Below, in pieces: positions 8,538 through 19,092 of a stretch of 64,000 nucleotides of DNA. The position numbers and the translations under genes were made by a program. Every line of letters starts with the position of its first letter. Position 1 is the first letter of the stretch. The DNA is taken from positions 186,001 through 250,000 of the forward strand of contig NZ_AUGL01000002.1 in NCBI RefSeq assembly GCF_000422645.1, in the 5' to 3' direction. This DNA is from Ferrimonas futtsuensis DSM 18154. GTDB lineage: Bacteria > Pseudomonadota > Gammaproteobacteria > Enterobacterales > Shewanellaceae. The notes under the pieces are model-generated. The model was given only the letters and a program-made list of their open reading frames with translations, searched no databases and had not been told where the DNA came from.

Positions 8538-10454
8538 GTGCAAAAGTTTCAATGGCTGAACCGCTGGTTGGGTGTGGATTCACTGACCAAGCGGCACAGC
8601 TATCTGCTGTTATCCGCCTGCTTTATTCTGTTCGGGGCTGCGGTAGCCCTGCTCTCCTCCTTCATCCATTACCGGATGCAGTCCACCAGCATCGAGGCCT
8701 CCATTCATCAGAGGTTCAATCAGCTCAGGGAGCAGAAGCTGGAGATGCTGGAGGGGCGTGTTCAGGAATTGAACGGGTTGGTCCTGGCCCTGGCGGAGAA
8801 TCCGCTGATGACCGAGTATCTGGTGGCCCCCAGCCCGGAACGCCTGGAGGCTCTGCAGTATCTCTTCAGCCTGGTTGCGCGCTCTCACGGGGAATTGATG
8901 CAAGTGCGTTTCCTGGACCGGTCCGGCATGGAGAGGGTTCGGGTAGACAGGGCTCGGGGGGCTGTTGAGCCTCGGGTGATAACCGACGCCCTGTTGCAGG
9001 ACAAGAGTCACAGATACTACTTTAAGGAAACTCAGGATCTGGCGGCTCAGCAGTTCTGGCACTCAAGACTGGACCTGAATCGGGAGCGCGGACGGCTCGA
9101 GCGGCCCATTCGCCCCACCCTGAGGGTGGCCACCCCGGTCTACCTGGGGAACTACTTTGCTGGCATCGTCATTCTCAATACTGAGGCTCAGGCAACCCTG
9201 GACTCCCTGAGTCGGGCTCCGGAGTTTGATGTCTATCTGGTGGATGGGGATGGTGAGGTGCTGGTGAACCCCAACCCCAAGCTATCCTGGAGCCGGTATC
9301 TGGATAACCGGCCCTCCATCAGGGAGCTGATACCCGAACGGTGGGAAACCGCCGAAGGACTGTATCGATTCAGCCTCGATGCGCTGATTCAAAACGGGGA
9401 GTCTTTGGAGCTGGTGGTGGTTCCCAAGGAGGAGGCACTCAGCGAACTGATGCACGCCAATACCCTGGCGGCGCTGCTGATCGCCGCCAGCGTGATTCTC
9501 ATCTCCTTCCCCCTTGCCTGGTTGGCTGCGGTCATTCCCGCCGGGCTGCAGCAACGGCTGCAGGATGCCCTGGCGAAACTGCGAAGCAGCACTGAAACTC
9601 TGGATACCCATGTGATCTCCAGCAGTACCGACAGTGCCGGGCGCATTACCCACGTGAGCGGAGCCCTGTGTCAGGTGTCGGGTTACAAATCCTGGGAACT
9701 GCTTGGGCGCACCCATGAGTTGCTTCGTCATCCTGATGCCCAGCAGAGTCTCTATGACGAGATTCGCGCTGTGGTGACCCGGGGGGGAAGTTGGCGCGGT
9801 GAGCTGATGCAGCTGAGTCGTCAGGGAGAGACCTACTGGGTCAATACGGTGATCACCCCGGACCTTGACAAGGAGGGGGCCGTGTCCGGTTACACCGAGG
9901 TGTCTGTGGATGTGACCGACCGTAAGGCTCTGGAGAAGATGTCGGTTACCGACGAGCTCACCAATGTGGCCAACCGTCGTCGCCTGGATCAACTGCTGGA
10001 AGAGGAGATGGAGCGTTACCAGAGATACCGTCAGTTTTTCTCCGTGATTCTGCTGGATTTGGACAGGTTCAAGACGATCAACGACACCGAGGGCCATCAG
10101 GCCGGCGATGCGGTACTGGCTCAGGTGGCTCAGTGCCTCAAGCAGAACCTGCGTAAGGTGGATCACCTGGGGCGCTGGGGAGGCGAGGAGTTTCTGGTGA
10201 TCTGTTCAGGTACCGAGGAGCCTGGAGCCGCGCAACTGGCGGAGAAGCTCAGGGATAAGGTGGCCGAGCTTCCTCAGCCTGTGGGGCGCAGTGTGACCGT
10301 GAGCCTGGGGGTGGCCCAGGCGAGACCGGGAGAGAAGCTCAATCAGCTGATCAGTCGGGTGGACGCGGCGCTGTACCGCTCCAAACACGATGGAAGGAAC
10401 AGGGTGACTCGCTCTCAGGGGCAGTTTGAAGCGGATTCTCAGACTCTGGGATAA
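8538..10454 (+). CDS. Membrane-bound sensory diguanylate cyclase (Cache-PAS-GGDEF)
   Basis: 638-residue inner-membrane sensor. A first membrane segment (about residues 21-43) is followed by a periplasmic Cache-type domain (about 45-300, with PVYLGNYFAGIVILNTEAQ and VYLVDGDGEVLVNP), a second membrane segment (about 306-330), a PAS domain (about 350-465, CQVSGYKSWELLGRTHELLRHPD) and a GGDEF domain with active-site GGEEF (RWGGEEFLVICSG). An RKVD inhibitory site lies five residues before GGEEF, so product feedback is expected. It converts GTP to c-di-GMP in response to an unknown periplasmic ligand. GTG start. A terminator hairpin follows at 10484-10508. Confidence 0.93.
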   Translation: MQKFQWLNRWLGVDSLTKRHSYLLLSACFILFGAAVALLSSFIHYRMQSTSIEASIHQRFNQLREQKLEMLEGRVQELNGLVLALAENPLMTEYLVAPSPERLEALQYLFSLVARSHGELMQVRFLDRSGMERVRVDRARGAVEPRVITDALLQDKSHRYYFKETQDLAAQQFWHSRLDLNRERGRLERPIRPTLRVATPVYLGNYFAGIVILNTEAQATLDSLSRAPEFDVYLVDGDGEVLVNPNPKLSWSRYLDNRPSIRELIPERWETAEGLYRFSLDALIQNGESLELVVVPKEEALSELMHANTLAALLIAASVILISFPLAWLAAVIPAGLQQRLQDALAKLRSSTETLDTHVISSSTDSAGRITHVSGALCQVSGYKSWELLGRTHELLRHPDAQQSLYDEIRAVVTRGGSWRGELMQLSRQGETYWVNTVITPDLDKEGAVSGYTEVSVDVTDRKALEKMSVTDELTNVANRRRLDQLLEEEMERYQRYRQFFSVILLDLDRFKTINDTEGHQAGDAVLAQVAQCLKQNLRKVDHLGRWGGEEFLVICSGTEEPGAAQLAEKLRDKVAELPQPVGRSVTVSLGVAQARPGEKLNQLISRVDAALYRSKHDGRNRVTRSQGQFEADSQTLG

Positions 10455-10483
10455 GTGTTCTATCTCACAGACATCCTGGGGCT

Positions 10484-10508
10484 AAACCGCTAAGGTGAAG
10501 CGGTTTTT
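10484..10508 (+). terminator. Intrinsic terminator after the diguanylate cyclase gene
   Basis: Stem AAACCGCT (10484-10491) / AGCGGTTT (10499-10506) around a 7-base loop, with a 5-base T run. It ends the diguanylate cyclase message just before the ribosome binding site of the next small gene, which therefore is either expressed by readthrough or has its own promoter. Confidence 0.75.
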
Positions 10509-10522
10509 CCCAGGAGGCAGAT

Positions 10523-10735
10523 GTGATTAATCTGATTATCGGCATCGTCGCGGTCGCGGCTTTGGTGCTCGTGTTGCTAAAGTTAAGGCCCAAACCTCAG
10601 CCTGCCCCTGTGGTGATCGTGCCCGATAAGGCGAGCAAGCGGGACCGGCCTTGTCCCAGGTGTCAGTACACCCTGGGGTACAAGCCTGCCCCGTGCAGAA
10701 AGTGCCGTATCTACCCCCAGCCAGACCAAGCCTGA
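10523..10735 (+). CDS. Tiny membrane-anchored zinc-ribbon protein, unknown function
   Basis: 70-residue protein starting at GTG 10523 behind a strong CAGGAGGCAG site. Residues 1-19 are a single hydrophobic helix (INLIIGIVAVAALVLVLL), followed by a proline-rich basic linker and a C-terminal metal-site pattern CPRCQYTLGYKPAPCRKC, i.e. CxxC...CxxC spaced like a small zinc ribbon. No homologue is recognised. The good ribosome binding site, the coherent architecture and the position immediately after a terminator argue that it is real. A cytoplasmic zinc knuckle tethered to the inner membrane is inferred. Confidence 0.6.
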   Translation: MINLIIGIVAVAALVLVLLKLRPKPQPAPVVIVPDKASKRDRPCPRCQYTLGYKPAPCRKCRIYPQPDQA

Positions 10736-11037
10736 TTACGCCAGATGCCTGTCGGACCCGCTCAGGCAAACCCGGTCTCCACGGCGACCATCGGCAGCCC
10801 GGCAGCAACCGGGTCTGGGCCCCTCGCCGTGCACCCCTCATGACTGCCCATCTCCTCTGCTGCATTAAGGCGTGGCGAAAGTCGCCGGTACGGTCCCGCC
10901 GACACGGACGCACTCCGGCATCAGAAAGGTCTTAATAGCACCAAACACAGTGATTCCAGCGTGGGAGGGCAGGCTCCTGGCTACGCCATCTTTGAAACGC
11001 GTTGGTGACCATTGGCGGAGTGTTGCTTTGCCTGGCC
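10736..11037. other. GC-rich gap with serial inverted repeats
   Basis: About 300 bases without a credible gene between the zinc-ribbon ORF and the acs terminator. It contains several stem-loops: TGCCTG 10746-10751 / CAGGCA 10763-10768; CACGGCGA 10780-10787 / TCGCCGTG 10824-10831 enclosing CCCGG 10798-10802 / CCGGG 10809-10813; and GGCGA 10874-10878 / TCGCC 10882-10886. The nesting suggests a folded RNA on one strand or the other. ORFs across it have unlike-protein composition. No RNA family recognised. Confidence 0.4.
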
Positions 11038-11063
11038 AAAAAAAGACCCCGCCAGGCGGGGTC
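11038..11063 (-). terminator. Intrinsic terminator of acs
   Basis: Perfect 9-bp arms GACCCCGCC / GGCGGGGTC (11045-11063), followed on the minus strand by seven T (the A run 11038-11044). It lies 31 bases past the acs stop codon. Confidence 0.9.
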
Positions 11064-11094
11064 GGAAGGTCACAAAACAGAGTGTGAAATGGGG

Positions 11095-13050
<1,956 letters not shown>

Positions 13051-13086
13051 CGAGGAATCCTTCTCTTTATTCAAAATGATGTCTAC

Positions 13087-13137
13087 CCGGTAGAGTCTTG
13101 CAACTCACTACCGGAGCAACCATTAGACATTGGTCTA
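13087..13137 (-). promoter_or_regulatory. acs leader: hairpin and operator-like palindrome
   Basis: Two symmetric elements lie just upstream of the acs start. A hairpin pairs CCGGTAGAGT (13087-13096) with ACTC..TACCGG (13103-13114, 2-base bulge), ending about 37 bases from the ATG. A palindrome TAGAC-N4-GTCTA lies at 13124-13137. The palindrome is a reasonable candidate for a response regulator site (CrbR would be the obvious one), but its consensus is not known to me, so this is inference. Confidence 0.4.
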
Positions 13138-13486
13138 GCGTGCTTTTAACCATAGCAGTGGCTGACCGAAGGCGGGGTGAGCTGCCTTTGCCAGCCACAA
13201 CCGCATGCTGAGTTAAGTGCATGATAAATTGAAGGTTTATATTTTGGTGGTCAGGGGTGGTTCACGGGATTTCCCGCCGGGCCGGCGATGACGGCCAACG
13301 GCTGGACAGGACCGACCACTTAGGGCGCAGAGAGGTATGGGGACCCGAAAGCCCTTCAGTGGCGGGGAGATCGGCATCAGGGTCGTCTGTCTGGCTAACG
13401 GGGGGGGGGTCTCAGCGCAAGGGAAAATTGTGATTTCAGCCGGGTTGCTGGCATCATAAGGGCATAATTACTAAACAGTTACGCCT
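13138..13486. other. Divergent promoter region, acs / crbS
   Basis: About 350 bases between the acs leader and the crbS start. An A/T-rich patch (GATAAATTGAAGGTTTATATTT region near 13220-13245) and a second one just before crbS (about 13425-13480) are plausible promoter cores for the two directions. A nine-G run lies at about 13400. No further site could be identified. The crbS ATG has no clear Shine-Dalgarno sequence. Confidence 0.45.
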
Positions 13487-16400
13487 ATGTCACCCACGCT
13501 GCTTATCGGGGTTGCCGCCCTCTGTTACCTGAGCCTGCTTTTCCTGATCGCCTGGGGAGGGGATCGCTACATCCGTCAGATCCCCAGCCGGGTAAAACGT
13601 TGGATCTATGGCCTCTCCCTGGCGGTTTATTGTTCCAGCTGGAGCTTCCTGGGCACCGTGGGCCAGGCCACCACGGATCCCTGGGGCTTCATTCCCATCT
13701 ATATCGGCCCCATCCTTCTGTTTACCGTGGGCTTCGGGGTGATACGCAAGCTGGTGACCGTCTCCAAGCAGCAGAACATCACTTCGGTGGCGGATTTCAT
13801 CGCCGCCCGCTACGGCAAATCCCAGCTGTTGGCGGCGCTGGTGACCCTGATTGCGGTGTTCGGTGCTATGCCCTATATCGCCCTGCAGCTTAAGGCCATG
13901 GTGCTCAGCTTCAGCCTGTTCCAGCCCAGGACCACCGCCCTGGAGGGGGACATTCTGGCGCTGCTGATCTCCGCCTGTCTGGCGGTGTTCGCCATCTTGT
14001 TTGGCACCCGCAAACTGGATGCCACCGAGCACAACCCGGGCCTGATGCTGGCCATCGCCTTCGAATCCCTGGTGAAGCTGGCGGCTTTTGTCGGGGTGGG
14101 GCTGCTGGTGGTGTTTGGTCTGTTTGACGGACTTGGGGATCTCATTGCCCAATCCCGGGCTCAAGGGGTGATCAGCGGCGACAGCCACGCATTGCAGCTG
14201 GAGAAACTGATGCCGGAGACCCTGCTGTCCATGGCGGCATTCCTCTGTTTACCCAGAATGTTCCATGTGATGGTGGTGGAGTGTGATCACCCTAGGGCCG
14301 TCGACCAGACTCGCTGGCTTTTCCCATTGTATCTGTTGGCATTTGGTATCTTCGTGGTGCCTCTGGCCCTGGCGGGCACCCTGCTGCTGCCGGCCAGCGT
14401 GGCACCGGATACCATGGTGATCAGCCTGCCCCTGGCGACCGGTCATTTCTGGACCTCGGTGATCGCCTTGCTGGGAACCATCTCTGCCGCCACCGGCATG
14501 GTGATCGTGGCGGTGGTGACCATCTCCATCATGGTGTCCAACGAGTGGCTGGTGCCACTGTTGCTGCGCTCCGGCAAGATCCGCAGCCAGAACTTCTCCC
14601 AGTTTTCCACCCTGCTGCTCAATGCCCGTCGCATCACCATTATCCTGCTGGTGCTGGCGGGGCTGGTGGCCTATCAGACCATAACCTCTCAGGAGTCACT
14701 GGCCAGGCTGGGGATGCTGGCGTTTGGTGCCTTCGCCCAATTGGCTCCCGGCCTGATTGGTGGCCTCTACTGGAAAGGGGGCAATCGCAGTGGGGTGCTC
14801 AGTGGCTTGGCGGTGGGTTTCATATTGTGGTTCTCTGTGGTGTTGCAGCCTGAACTGGCCCACCAATCCAGCCTGTTCGGGGTCAACAAAGGGGTGGTGG
14901 ATCTGTTCCTGGCCCTGCTGGCCAATGCCCTGTTTTACATTGTCGGTTCCCTGCTATTCCGCGCCGGGGTGGCGGAGCGGATTCAGACCAGCGCCTTTGT
15001 GCAGCTGCCGGAGGAGCGCCGGATCAACACCAAGCTGCTGGGGGTGGTCACCCAGCATGACCTGCTGCTGCTGGCGTCCCGATTTGTCGGCCCCACCCGG
15101 GCCTATCAGAGCTTTTCCGAGTTCAGCCCGGGATCGGTGGACTCCCGCTCCTGGGGGCGCAGTGCCCCGGTGGAGCTGATTGCCCATACCGAGCGCCTGC
15201 TTTCCAGTGTGCTGGGGGCATCCTCTGCGGACCTGGTGATGGACTCGGTCTTGCGGGGGCGGGATCTGGCCCTGGACGAGGTGTTCTCCCTGATGGATGA
15301 GGCCTCCGCCAAGATCCTGCTGTCACAGGATATGCTTCGCGGAGCGATCGAGCACGCCTACGAGGGGATGAGCGTGGTGGACCAGGAGCTGAAACTGGTG
15401 GCCTGGAACAACCGCTATCAGGAACTGTATCACTACCCTGATGGCTTCCTGCAGTTGGGGATGCCGGTGGAGCAGATCATCCGTTTTAACGCCGAGCGTG
15501 GCTATTGCGGCCCGGGCGAGATTGAGGACCATGTGGCCCGGCGGGTCTATTTCATGCGCCAGGGCAGTGCCCACAGCTCCGAGCGTCGCCGCGATGATGG
15601 CCGGGTGATCAGCGTCCGGGGCAATCCCATGCCCGGTGGCGGCTTCGTGATGACCTTTACCGACATCACCGAGTTTCGGCAGCAGGAAGCGGCGCTGCAG
15701 AACATCAACGCCACCCTGGAGGCCAGGGTGGAGGAGCGTACCCGTGAGCTGGAAGCGCTGAACCAGAAGCTGGTGGTGGCCAAAGAGGCGGAGGAGGAGG
15801 CCAATCAGAGCAAGAGCCGCTTCCTGGCCGCCATTGGCCATGATCTGATGCAGCCTCTGAATGCCGCCAGGTTGTTTACCGCAGCCCTGGCCCAGCATCA
15901 GAAGCTGGACGAGGAGCTTACCGCCACCGTAGAGAACATTACCGGCTCACTGCATACCGCCGGGGACCTGCTGGCGGATCTGTTGGACATCTCCAAACTG
16001 GAGTCCGGTACCATGGAGGTCAATCGTTCCGACGTCAATGTGATGGACATCCTCGAGCCCCTGGTGACTGAGTTTTCCGCCCTGGCTCAGAGCAACGGTC
16101 AGCGCTTCAGCGCCCACCTGCGTTCGGCCACCATCAATACCGATCCCAATTTGATGCGCCGTATCGTGCAGAATTTCCTCACCAATGCACTGAAATACGC
16201 TCCCAGGGGACGGGTGGTCATGGGAACAAGGATCCATCGCGGCCGGTTGGAGATTCAGGTGTGGGACAACGGTTGTGGCATCGCCGAGGACAAGTTGGGT
16301 GAGATCTTCTACGAGTTTAAGCAGCTGAATCTGCACGCCAGGGTTGGCGGCATCGGCCTGGGACTGGCCATTGTGGATCGCATCAGCAAGGTGCTGGATC

Positions 16401-16912
16401 ACCAGCTGCATCTGCGCTCCTCTTTGGGGGAGGGATCCATGTTCTCGGTGTCTCTGCCCATCAGTGCTTCTCCGGTGGCCGCCAGACCCAAACCCAAGGC
16501 ACTGCCTCAATCCCCTCTGAAGGGGGTTAAAGTCCTGTGCATCGACAATGAGGCCACCATCCTGGCGGGCCTGGCCACCCTGTTGCAGCGCTGGCAGTGC
16601 GATGTGGCCCTGGCGGAGAGCCTGGAGGATGCGCTGATAGAGATGGGACTCCAGGGGTTCAAACCGGACGTGATGCTGGCGGACTACCACCTGGACGACA
16701 ACCGAAATGGCCTGGATGCCATGGATGAGATTCGCCGGCGCTACGGAGATCAGGTGCCCGGGGTGCTGATCACCGCCGACACTCGCGAAGAGCTTAAGCA
16801 GGAGGTGGCCCAACGAGGGTACAACTACATGGCTAAGATGGTGAAGCCCGCGGCCTTGAGGGCCATGGTGTCCTCGCTGATTGCGAAAAAGGCGGGTGCA
16901 GACCATGATTAG
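13487..16912 (+). CDS. crbS: CrbS-type hybrid sensor kinase with SLC5 sodium/solute symporter domain
   Basis: 1141-residue inner-membrane sensor. Residues 1-~500 form an SLC5/SSS-family symporter domain with about 13 hydrophobic helices; a linker leads to a PAS domain (about 620-735), a coiled coil, a HisKA domain with IGHDLMQPLNAAR (phospho-His785), an ATPase domain (NFLTNALKYAP, DNGCGI, GIGLGLAI) and a C-terminal receiver (DVMLADYHLD, phospho-Asp1066). This is the architecture of CrbS/MxtR, which with the LuxR-type regulator CrbR/ErdR activates acs. It is divergent from acs here, which supports the assignment. The cognate regulator is not adjacent; a good candidate lies at 34788-35444. Whether the symporter domain transports is unknown. 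Confidence 0.88.
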   Translation: MSPTLLIGVAALCYLSLLFLIAWGGDRYIRQIPSRVKRWIYGLSLAVYCSSWSFLGTVGQATTDPWGFIPIYIGPILLFTVGFGVIRKLVTVSKQQNITSVADFIAARYGKSQLLAALVTLIAVFGAMPYIALQLKAMVLSFSLFQPRTTALEGDILALLISACLAVFAILFGTRKLDATEHNPGLMLAIAFESLVKLAAFVGVGLLVVFGLFDGLGDLIAQSRAQGVISGDSHALQLEKLMPETLLSMAAFLCLPRMFHVMVVECDHPRAVDQTRWLFPLYLLAFGIFVVPLALAGTLLLPASVAPDTMVISLPLATGHFWTSVIALLGTISAATGMVIVAVVTISIMVSNEWLVPLLLRSGKIRSQNFSQFSTLLLNARRITIILLVLAGLVAYQTITSQESLARLGMLAFGAFAQLAPGLIGGLYWKGGNRSGVLSGLAVGFILWFSVVLQPELAHQSSLFGVNKGVVDLFLALLANALFYIVGSLLFRAGVAERIQTSAFVQLPEERRINTKLLGVVTQHDLLLLASRFVGPTRAYQSFSEFSPGSVDSRSWGRSAPVELIAHTERLLSSVLGASSADLVMDSVLRGRDLALDEVFSLMDEASAKILLSQDMLRGAIEHAYEGMSVVDQELKLVAWNNRYQELYHYPDGFLQLGMPVEQIIRFNAERGYCGPGEIEDHVARRVYFMRQGSAHSSERRRDDGRVISVRGNPMPGGGFVMTFTDITEFRQQEAALQNINATLEARVEERTRELEALNQKLVVAKEAEEEANQSKSRFLAAIGHDLMQPLNAARLFTAALAQHQKLDEELTATVENITGSLHTAGDLLADLLDISKLESGTMEVNRSDVNVMDILEPLVTEFSALAQSNGQRFSAHLRSATINTDPNLMRRIVQNFLTNALKYAPRGRVVMGTRIHRGRLEIQVWDNGCGIAEDKLGEIFYEFKQLNLHARVGGIGLGLAIVDRISKVLDHQLHLRSSLGEGSMFSVSLPISASPVAARPKPKALPQSPLKGVKVLCIDNEATILAGLATLLQRWQCDVALAESLEDALIEMGLQGFKPDVMLADYHLDDNRNGLDAMDEIRRRYGDQVPGVLITADTREELKQEVAQRGYNYMAKMVKPAALRAMVSSLIAKKAGADHD

Positions 16913-16938
16913 ATTGGAACAGGGTAGGGTTCAACCCA

Positions 16939-17631
16939 ATGAGTAAGATGGAAAAGTTTGAGGCGATCTGGCAACGGGCCGCCGAGCGTAAGGGAGGCGA
17001 TGACGCCTTGCGGGCCTTGCTGCCGCCACAGAGCGAAGGCTCTCTGGCCAGTGATGACCGGCTGTTGTCCGCCATGAGCGCCCAGATCTTCAAGTCGGGC
17101 TTTGTCTGGCGGGTGGTGGAGAACAAGTGGCCCGCCTTCGAGGAGGCGTTCTGGGGGTTTGAGCCCCATAAACTGGTGTTGATGTCTCCGGAGCAGCTGG
17201 ATCAGCGCATGCAGAATTCGGCGCTGATCCGCCACGGCAAGAAGATGCAGGCGGTGCTGGACAATGCGCGGATGGTGGCTGAACTGGCCGAGGAGCATGG
17301 CAGTTTCGGTCGATGGCTCAGTCAGTGGCAGAGTCGGGAGGTGGTGGCTCTCTGGGCCGAGCTGAAAAAGCGCGGTGCCCGGCTGGGTGGCAATACCGGG
17401 CCCTATTTCCTGAGAGTGGTGGGGATAGATACCTTCCTGATGACAGGCGATGTGACCTCCTATCTGCAGGCGCATCAGTTGATCGAGGGGGCGCCCACCA
17501 GTAAGCGGGCGCTCACTCAGGCCCAGGCTTGTTTCAACCAGTGGCAGCAGCAGAGTGATCTGCCCCTGGCCAGCATCTCCCGGGTGATCTCCTGCTCTGT
17601 GGGGGACAACCGCCTGGGGGGGAGCCACTGA
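16939..17631 (+). CDS. tag: DNA-3-methyladenine glycosylase I family protein
   Basis: 230-residue base-excision repair glycosylase of the Tag family. The recognisable stretch is AQIFKSGFVWRVVENKWPAFEEAFWGFEPHKLVLMSPEQLDQ and the following ALIRHGKKMQAVLDNARMV, matching the helix-hairpin-helix core of Tag. It is longer than E. coli Tag (187) and lacks the N-terminal Cys and C-terminal His/Cys that hold zinc there, so it belongs to the zinc-less branch and substrate preference may differ. ATG 26 bases after the crbS stop, so it probably shares the crbS transcript. Confidence 0.82.
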   Translation: MSKMEKFEAIWQRAAERKGGDDALRALLPPQSEGSLASDDRLLSAMSAQIFKSGFVWRVVENKWPAFEEAFWGFEPHKLVLMSPEQLDQRMQNSALIRHGKKMQAVLDNARMVAELAEEHGSFGRWLSQWQSREVVALWAELKKRGARLGGNTGPYFLRVVGIDTFLMTGDVTSYLQAHQLIEGAPTSKRALTQAQACFNQWQQQSDLPLASISRVISCSVGDNRLGGSH

Positions 17632-17674
17632 TGATGGCCATTTGGTCTTGAGAGCGCCACTGAAGGAGAACGCT

Positions 17675-18103
17675 ATGGAGTCTAAAACACCCTGGTATTT
17701 CTGGCTGGTGGCGGCTCTGGCGCTGCTGTGGAATGCGGGAGGTGCCCTGGATTACGTGATGACCCAGACCCGCAACGAGGAGTATATGGCCCAGTTCTCC
17801 GAGGCGCAGTTGGCGTTCTTCTACGGATTGCCGGCCTGGGTGGTGGCCTGCTGGGCGACGGCAGTGTGGGGGGGCGTGCTTGGTGCCCTGCTGCTGCTGT
17901 TGCGCCGGGAGGTGGCGGTGCAGGTCTTCCTGGTCTCCTTTATCGCCATGGTGGCCTCCATGGGACACAACTTTGTGCTGAGCAATGGCCTGGAGGTGAT
18001 GGGCGACCCCACTTCCCTGATATTCAGCGCAGCGATATTCGTTATCTCCCTGGGCCTCTACTTGTTCGCCCGCCGGATGGCCAGGGCGGGTATTCTGCGC
18101 TAG
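17675..18103 (+). CDS. Four-helix inner-membrane protein, unknown function
   Basis: 142-residue protein with four hydrophobic segments at about 8-27, 45-70, 76-94 and 112-134. The loop between the first two contains DYVMTQTRNEEYMAQFSEAQLAFFYGLPAW, a pattern often seen in short conserved membrane proteins of marine gammaproteobacteria. Start set at ATG 17675, preceded by GAAGGAGAA; an upstream TTG at 17642 has no such signal. It lies 43 bases downstream of the tag gene on the same strand. No biochemical role is known to me. Confidence 0.7.
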   Translation: MESKTPWYFWLVAALALLWNAGGALDYVMTQTRNEEYMAQFSEAQLAFFYGLPAWVVACWATAVWGGVLGALLLLLRREVAVQVFLVSFIAMVASMGHNFVLSNGLEVMGDPTSLIFSAAIFVISLGLYLFARRMARAGILR

Positions 18104-18114
18104 TCGTTGTTGGC

Positions 18115-18948
18115 TTAGCCTGCCGGTGTCACCAGTTCCCGTATCCTGTCCGTCAGAGCATACATATCGAAGTGTTTCCTGAACTGGTTGGAGGCGCGTA
18201 GGAAAAACCCCAGGGGATAGGCTTCCAAAGAGCGCTGCTCCACCTGTTGCGGCAGGCTCCAGGTTGGCAGCACCACGGCCTGGCCGGACGCTTGAACGGC
18301 GTCTCCCAGTAGGGTGGCTGATTCACTTTGCAGCCACTGGCTCTCTTCATCACTCTCCAGGCCACTCTCTTCGATGATTCTTCGGGCAAGGCTCTGCTCC
18401 AGCATGCTGCTGAATACCACCTTGGAGAGCGGGGCATCATCTGGAGAGCACACCAAGCTCATGGGGTGCTCCACCAGAATGTCTCTTGCCATGGATTTCT
18501 CCTCAGGCCAGGCAAATCCCAGGGTGAGATCTGACTCATCGATGATGGCGGGCGTCATCACCGAGAAGCGCGATATGGAAAGATTGAGGCTGGCGGATTC
18601 TGAAATGACCTGGGCGATGGCGCTGACCAGATCGTTACGAATGCCGTCGCTGATGGAGATTTTAAGGAACTGCTGCTGATCCAGCTTGGCAAATTCGCTC
18701 ATCATCTCATCCTGCAGGCGAATTGCCCTCTGGCTGTAGTGGAACACCAGTTGGCCCTCCCGGGTCAGTTTCAGCCCAGCGCTTTTTTCCAGAAGGCGTT
18801 TGCCAAAATGCTCCTCCACTTTGCGCACATGCTGAGAGACCGCCGGTTGGGTCATGAACAGGGTTGCCGCAGCGTCACTGTAACTGCCTTTGTCAGCGAC
18901 ACAGGCGAAGGTCTTCAGAAATTTGATATCGATAGAGCGATTCATCAC
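18115..18948 (-). CDS. LysR-family transcriptional regulator
   Basis: 277-residue LTTR. The N-terminal winged helix-turn-helix is plain: IKFLKTFACVADKGSYSDAAATLFMTQPAVSQHVRKVEEHFGKRLLEKS. The rest is a periplasmic-binding-protein-like effector domain, somewhat short for the family. It converges on the membrane protein gene (11-base gap) and its 5' end faces the tad locus, with cpaA co-directional 144 bases upstream. Targets and ligand unknown; control of the adjacent pilus genes is possible but unsupported by any visible site. Confidence 0.9.
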   Translation of the reverse strand: MMNRSIDIKFLKTFACVADKGSYSDAAATLFMTQPAVSQHVRKVEEHFGKRLLEKSAGLKLTREGQLVFHYSQRAIRLQDEMMSEFAKLDQQQFLKISISDGIRNDLVSAIAQVISESASLNLSISRFSVMTPAIIDESDLTLGFAWPEEKSMARDILVEHPMSLVCSPDDAPLSKVVFSSMLEQSLARRIIEESGLESDEESQWLQSESATLLGDAVQASGQAVVLPTWSLPQQVEQRSLEAYPLGFFLRASNQFRKHFDMYALTDRIRELVTPAG

Positions 18949-19092
18949 AATCCCCAGTCAATGCATCCATTCTTATTCTAAGTCATTGATATATGTTTCT
19001 TATTGTCTTGGCCTGGCGCCTATCCAGAGCACGTAGGTCCAACAGCTTTACATTTGATTTTAGGTTCTTTTCATTCCGGTCGCCCTGACACT

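Noticed and set aside
10960-11000. Minus-strand AGCCAGGAGCCTGCC resembling part of a cobalamin riboswitch
   Set aside because: The other required boxes (GCCACTG and the B12 box in correct order) are absent and the following gene is not related to cobalamin.
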